A stretch of DNA of 64,000 nucleotides, taken from assembly GCA_964453435.1 (NCBI GenBank), contig CAYVQZ010000001.1:191431-255430 (forward strand), given 5' to 3'. This stretch comes from CAYVQZ01 sp964453435 (GTDB lineage: Bacteria; Abyssobacteria; SURF-5). Positions within the stretch are counted from its first letter, which is position 1. Each line of letters starts with the position of its first letter. Positions 60,475-64,000 of this stretch are shown one piece after another. The position numbers were made by a program, and so were the translations under genes. The notes under the pieces were generated by a model, which was not told the DNA's origin, did not search any database, and worked only from the letters and a program-made list of their open reading frames with translations.

Positions 60475-60675
60475 TTATCTCCGCCGCTCTGACCACGAAA
60501 CGGCTTTGATATCTCGGGTGCCCCAATCGAGGACCCCGAAGATGTCGCGGTTACACGTGGGGCAAAGCTTGTTTCGGCTGTAGGATTTGCCAATCGTCAC
60601 GAAATGTGGAATATGAAAGTCGAAGAATTTTTCGGGCAGTTTGGTCTTACAGGACGGGCAATACATTGCGCTCAT
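60475..60675 (-). CDS. Small zinc-ribbon protein, unknown function
   Basis: The 66-residue product has MYCPSCKTKLPEKFFDFHIP and KLCPTCNRDIFGVLDWGTRD, i.e. two CxxC pairs typical of a zinc ribbon. No function is known. It starts 5 nt before the stop of the disrupted ORF at 60680, in another frame, and is followed by a 141-nt gap with an imperfect GATC-rich hairpin near 60395. Confidence 0.55.
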   Translation of the reverse strand: MSAMYCPSCKTKLPEKFFDFHIPHFVTIGKSYSRNKLCPTCNRDIFGVLDWGTRDIKAVSWSERRR

Positions 60676-60679
60676 AGCC

Positions 60680-60850
60680 TCATTCGAATTTGACGCCGAT
60701 GACGCGGTGTTGGAATTCCACGTCGTTGCGGTCGACGATGTAGGCGCTCAGCCATCGACGTTTCGCAGTTGTTCCCTCGGCATAAAGGCCACGGCGTGGC
60801 TGCCCTGAGGGTGCGGCTCATTGCTTTCTTTGAGCTTGGGGAAATTTTAT
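60680..60850 (-). pseudogene. Disrupted short ORF at the edge of the accessory island
   Basis: On the minus strand one frame reads KLKESNEPHPQGSHAVAFMP then REQLRNVDG and stops. The adjacent frame continues RRWLSAYIVDRNDVEFQHRV, IGVKFE and stops at 60680. The two halves look like one short protein broken by a single-base change around GATGGCTGAGC. I recognise no family. Low confidence. Confidence 0.3.
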
Positions 60851-60901
60851 CATACCGCAGGAGCGGCGTCAATTATTAATTCGAGCAAAGATTTTAAGGA
60901 C

Positions 60902-60927
60902 AAGGACAGGCGAATCGGCCTGTCCTT
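60902..60927. terminator. Perfect 10-bp hairpin, possible terminator at the island edge
   Basis: AAGGACAGGC (60902-60911) pairs exactly with GCCTGTCCTT (60918-60927) around GAATCG. AGTTGTTTC follows on the plus strand, a weak T-tract. It could stop transcripts from the right on the minus strand or mark the island boundary. Confidence 0.45.
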
Positions 60928-60964
60928 AGTTGTTTCTGGTGGAGGTTTGCGTCGGCGTGTTTAT

Positions 60965-61130
60965 CTATTCGCTTCGAAAACGGACCGCCAATCGACGGTC
61001 TTGACGTGAGAAGGTTTTTGCTACGAGTTCCAAATGGTGCGCCAATTCATGGCGGATGGTCTTCAGAACATCGCGACCAATCCTGTGATCCGGTAAGTCA
61101 ATTGTCGCAATGCCCGGACTCGTGGCGCAT
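60965..61130 (-). pseudogene. Fragment of a zinc metallopeptidase-like ORF (HExxH)
   Basis: The minus-strand frame ending at TAG 60965-60967 reads TSPGIATIDLPDHRIGRDVL, then KTIRHELAHHLELVAKTFSR. HELAHH is an HExxH zincin motif, preceded by the usual helix. An in-frame TAA bounds it upstream near 61131. It could be a frameshifted remnant whose earlier part lies in another frame to about 61300. The 61131-61281 stretch shows nothing else. Confidence 0.35.
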
Positions 61131-61281
61131 TAGACTTATAGGGCTGCCGAACGGTCGCGCAGGAGTTCCGACCTCTGTTGCCCGCCACTGATTGGAGAGG
61201 AGTCGAAATTTGCCAGGTATTTTCAAAAAGCGTATACGGTCGGTCTCCGTCGCTTCGGGAATGTTCGATGCCGTCCTCATC

Positions 61282-61311
61282 TTGACCCTCTCCATGTGTT
61301 TCTTTTATACT
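61282..61311 (+). promoter_or_regulatory. Sigma-70 promoter of the esterase-sulfatase pair
   Basis: TTGACC (61282-61287), 18 nt, TATACT (61306-61311). The start near 61318 leaves a leader of about 48 nt before 61366. Confidence 0.6.
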
Positions 61312-61365
61312 CGCCTTCAGAAAGCCCTGAATCAACGAATATTTGACCCTGAAAAGAGGTGAATA

Positions 61366-62256
61366 ATGGCCAGTGAAGAGCTTGATACGCTTATCCAGAT
61401 GTTGAGAGCGCGTCCGTTGGAGGAAACGCCACCGGTCGACGAGGCCCGCTCATATTTCGAGACGATGGCCGAATTGTTCCCGGTCGCCGGCGACATGAAA
61501 TGCGAGCCGGTGAGCGTGGACGGCATGAAAGCCGAATGGATCGCCGCGCCGGAGGCCGCGGAGGACCGGGCAATCCTGTACCTGCATGGCGGCGGCTATG
61601 CCATCGGGTCCATTAACACGCACCGCGACTTGACCTCGCGCATCGCCCGCGCCGCCCAAGCGCTCGCCCTCCTCATCGACTACCGCCTGGCGCCCGAGCA
61701 CCCTTTCCCGGCGGCGGTCCATGATGCGGCAGCCGCCTATCGCTGGCTGCTCTCGAACGGCTTCAAGCCGGAACGAACCGTCATCGCCGGCGACTCGGCC
61801 GGCGGCGGTCTCACAGTCGCAACGCTCCTGGCGCTGAGAGACGCCGGCGACCCGCTGCCCGCCGCCGGAGTTTGTCTCTCGCCGTGGGTTGACCTCGGGG
61901 TCTCGGGCGAATCCATGACGACGAGGGCCGATATCGACCCGCTCGTCACGCGCGACGGAGTGCTCGCCATGGCAGGATACTATCTCGGGAATACCGACCC
62001 TCGCACCCCGCTCGCTTCGCCCATCTACGCCGACCTCGACGGGCTGCCGCCGCTTTTGGTGCATGTCGGAACAGCGGAGACGTTGTACGACGACGCGACC
62101 CGTCTGGCCGAACGCGCAAAGGCGGCGGGAGTGAACGTGACCTTCGAGCCGTGGGCCGACATGATTCACGTGTGGCACTACTTCGCCTCGATGCTGCCTG
62201 AAGGCCGGCAGGCGATCGACCGTGTCGGCGAATTCATCCTCGAACACACGAGCTGA
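61366..62256 (+). CDS. Alpha/beta-hydrolase, hormone-sensitive-lipase family esterase
   Basis: The 296-residue protein has the HSL signature ILYLHGGGYAIGSINTHR (oxyanion HGGG, 74-77) and the nucleophile elbow VIAGDSAGGGLT (Ser144). The acid is in SMTTRADIDPLVTRDG and the His in MIHVWHYF. It hydrolyses short acyl esters in the cytoplasm. It begins after AGAGGTG. The sulfatase gene begins 22 nt after its stop, so the two are probably co-transcribed and may act on an acylated, sulfated substrate. Confidence 0.92.
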   Translation: MASEELDTLIQMLRARPLEETPPVDEARSYFETMAELFPVAGDMKCEPVSVDGMKAEWIAAPEAAEDRAILYLHGGGYAIGSINTHRDLTSRIARAAQALALLIDYRLAPEHPFPAAVHDAAAAYRWLLSNGFKPERTVIAGDSAGGGLTVATLLALRDAGDPLPAAGVCLSPWVDLGVSGESMTTRADIDPLVTRDGVLAMAGYYLGNTDPRTPLASPIYADLDGLPPLLVHVGTAETLYDDATRLAERAKAAGVNVTFEPWADMIHVWHYFASMLPEGRQAIDRVGEFILEHTS

Positions 62257-62278
62257 ACGAGCATCGCGGAGACCCCGG

Positions 62279-63724
62279 ATGAGGAGACGGGAATTCATAC
62301 GCGCCGCGACAAAGGCAACGCTGGCCACCGCGTGTCTGGGTTCCTTGCAAACGATATCATGCAGCGGGCGGACGCCTCCGCCCACGGGCGCAAACCGGCC
62401 GAACATCATCTTCTTCATAGCCGACAACCTCGGTTGGAAAGACCTCGGATGCTGCGGAAACGAAGATGTCGGCGCGCCGAACATCGATTCCCTCGCTGGC
62501 GAGGGGGTCCTCTTCTCGAACGCGTTCATAACCTCATCAAGCTGTTCTCCGAGCCGCGCCAGCATCATCACGGGACAATATCCGCATACGAACGGAGTGA
62601 CCGGCCTCACCCACATCCACAAGCGGCTGATGCTCTCCCCGTTCGCAACCACGCTGCCCGAAGTCCTGTCGGAAGCCGGATACGAAACGGCCATCGAGGG
62701 CAAGTGGCACGTCGCTCCCTATCTGCCCACGCGCTGGTACGGCTATCGGCGCAGATTGAGCGGAGCGCTGCCGAAGGATTTCGCCATTGAATCGTCGCGA
62801 AAAGCGATTCGGTTCATCGAGGAGAACAGGGACGCCCCCTTCTATCTCGAATTGAACTACATGGACACCCACCGCGACCCCTATGGGGATTTCCACTATG
62901 CCAACGGATTCCATGTGGACCCGGACACCGTCAATGTGCCGGACTACTATGCGCTGCCCGACTGGCCGGAAATACTGGAGGATATTGCGAAATATTACAG
63001 CAACGTCTCCAAAATGGACAGGATGATTGGGGAGGTTCTGGGGAAACTGGCCGAACTCGGGCTCGCCGAAAAAACCCTGGTCTGCTTCGTGAGCGATAAT
63101 GGCGCGCAGTTCCCCGGCGGTATCATGTCGCTGTACGACCGCGGCATCGGCACGCCGCTCATCATTCGATGGCCCGAACGAATACCGGGCGGAGCAGTCG
63201 AGGAGCGAATGGTCAGCACAATCGACATCATGCCGACCATCCTCGAGGCCGCCGGCTGCGCCATACCCGAGTCCGTGCAGGGAAAATCGCTGCTTCCGAT
63301 TTCCATCGGCGAACTCGATGAGGCGCAGCGCAAAGCGGTTTTCTCGGAGATGACTTATCACGTCGATTACATTCCCATGAGGGCGGCGCGAACCAATCAG
63401 TGGAAATACATCAGGAACTACTCCGACGACCCCATCGGCCTTGACCAGTTGGCCCACAAGGAATGGGCGCAGCGGCTGTGCGAACTCCCGAATCAGAACT
63501 GGCTCCGGCCCCGTCCGCCCGAGGAACTCTACGACCTCGAACACGACCCCACCGAGCAGCGGAACCTCGCTGGCGAGCCGGAATTCGGCAACCAGCTCGA
63601 GACGATGCGCGCGCTGCTCGATAACCACATGCGTGAGACCGCCGACCCGTTCCTCGGAAAAGGCTTCGAGAGAAACTACTCGCCGGAAGAGAAGAACGAA
63701 CCCTCCCGCAAGCGCTATTTCTGA
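62279..63724 (+). CDS. Exported type I sulfatase (Cys-type, formylglycine-dependent)
   Basis: The ATG at 62279 gives a twin-arginine signal (MRRREFIRAATKATLATACL) ending TISC, which may be a lipobox. The 481-residue enzyme has NIIFFIADNLGWKDLGCCGN with the first metal ligands. The sulfatase signature SSSCSPSRASIITG carries Cys89, to be oxidised to formylglycine. EGKWHV and VCFVSDNGAQFPGG give the later metal and substrate residues. It removes sulfate from a glycan or small ester at the cell surface. A formylglycine-generating enzyme must be elsewhere. It is intact to 63724. Confidence 0.92.
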   Translation: MRRREFIRAATKATLATACLGSLQTISCSGRTPPPTGANRPNIIFFIADNLGWKDLGCCGNEDVGAPNIDSLAGEGVLFSNAFITSSSCSPSRASIITGQYPHTNGVTGLTHIHKRLMLSPFATTLPEVLSEAGYETAIEGKWHVAPYLPTRWYGYRRRLSGALPKDFAIESSRKAIRFIEENRDAPFYLELNYMDTHRDPYGDFHYANGFHVDPDTVNVPDYYALPDWPEILEDIAKYYSNVSKMDRMIGEVLGKLAELGLAEKTLVCFVSDNGAQFPGGIMSLYDRGIGTPLIIRWPERIPGGAVEERMVSTIDIMPTILEAAGCAIPESVQGKSLLPISIGELDEAQRKAVFSEMTYHVDYIPMRAARTNQWKYIRNYSDDPIGLDQLAHKEWAQRLCELPNQNWLRPRPPEELYDLEHDPTEQRNLAGEPEFGNQLETMRALLDNHMRETADPFLGKGFERNYSPEEKNEPSRKRYF

Positions 63725-64000
63725 GACGCCGGAAAAACTGGAACACGAATGGAACGAATGAAGCAAATGACGCGAATGAGCAGGCCAGGGTTCCGGAGAT
63801 TCTGGAACCACGAATGGACACTAATACACGGGAATTGTTTGCTATATGATACTTCGTGAAGCTTCGTGGATAGACCTTTTTCGTTGGCTTGTTTTCTAAC
63901 CCCAAACGCTGAACTCGAAACGGCTGCATTCTATCCCATTGGCGGCTTCGGAAGCGCCAGGTCAAGCCTGGCTGGTCTTATAACCTGAGAGGTGGTTATC
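63725..64000. other. Right-edge intergenic DNA with short degenerate repeats
   Basis: No gene is supported here. Segments such as CACGAATGGAACGAATG and CACGAATGGACACTAATACA resemble the low-complexity (CACGAATGAA)-type filler that also appears near 31360 and 33370. The window ends at 64000. Confidence 0.4.

Noticed and set aside
61450..62703. Long minus-strand ORF of 417 codons opposite the esterase and sulfatase genes.
   Set aside because: It is an antisense shadow; both plus-strand genes have full catalytic motifs, and the shadow has no domain.
62537..63811. Minus-strand ORF of 424 codons opposite the sulfatase.
   Set aside because: Same reason: GC-rich codon bias opens the opposite frame. 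The sulfatase is unmistakable.
1..64000. CRISPR arrays, tRNA or rRNA genes.
   Set aside because: No regularly spaced repeats and no cloverleaf-like T-loop patterns were found on reading either strand; short divergent tRNAs could still be missed without a covariance search.

Overview
The window is about 64 kb of roughly 55-57% GC bacterial chromosome, densely coding on both strands. It looks like an uncultured, deep-branching, Gram-negative-type bacterium rather than a model organism. The signs are a PEP-CTERM protein, an sdhCDAB-type succinate dehydrogenase or fumarate reductase, an OadG-type sodium-pump subunit, bacillithiol synthesis genes, an MttB-family methyltransferase, eukaryotic-like signalling domains (kinase fold, FHA, B-box-like zinc finger), and a cyclic 2,3-diphosphoglycerate operon best known from methanogenic archaea. 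The phylum cannot be fixed from the sequence alone. I see no rRNA, tRNA or CRISPR.

Layout. 1-4.5 kb: tail of a biotin carboxyltransferase, a secreted sugar-dehydrogenase-like propeller and a CstA peptide transporter. 4.6-8.9 kb: a leftward three-gene signalling operon (kinase-fold/Clp-N/AAA+ fusion, FHA protein, zinc-finger membrane propeller). 9-16.5 kb: PHP phosphoesterase with a secretin-like periplasmic protein, OadG-like subunit, metallo-beta-lactamase-fold protein, nucleoside phosphorylase with amidohydrolase, HAD phosphatase and a methyltransferase. 16.5-20 kb: complete ECF transporter (S, fused A1-A2, T). 20-23.3 kb: leftward sdhCDAB-type operon. 23.5-27.8 kb: 2-phosphoglycerate kinase, cyclic 2,3-DPG synthetase, ApgM and a CBS protein in one overlapping operon. 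27.8-30.9 kb: GalT-like protein, acyl-CoA ligase and a small Cys-rich protein. 31.1-34.3 kb: mobile-element scrapyard (complete group II intron, restriction-modification remnant, ORF6N protein, IS630 remnant). 34.3-37 kb: epimerase, PEP-CTERM protein, ferritin-like protein. 37.1-42.2 kb: pyruvate kinase with bshC, bshB and bshA in one overlapping operon. 42.3-54.3 kb: membrane glycosyltransferase, enolase-superfamily enzyme, FHA protein, response regulator, small membrane protein with a sigma-54-like promoter, methyltransferases, Fe-S protein, acyl-CoA ligase and MttB homologue. 54.7-61.2 kb: lower-GC accessory island. It holds a rightward three-gene overlapping cassette with its own promoter and a converging leftward array of small nuclease-like and membrane genes. 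Three adjacent array genes are interrupted, two at poly-A tracts and one by an in-frame TGA. 61.3-64 kb: esterase and sulfatase.

Intergenic DNA carries at least two dispersed repeat families: hairpins built on GGGACACCATG, and a composite repeat containing GGGACTGTCC and CCGCGCAATCCGCGGGATAG. A separate element has TGTCATTCTGAG inverted ends. The strongest leads for something new are the kinase-fold/Clp/AAA+ operon, the bacterial cDPG operon with a duplicated ATP-cone, and the 54.7-60.7 kb accessory island.
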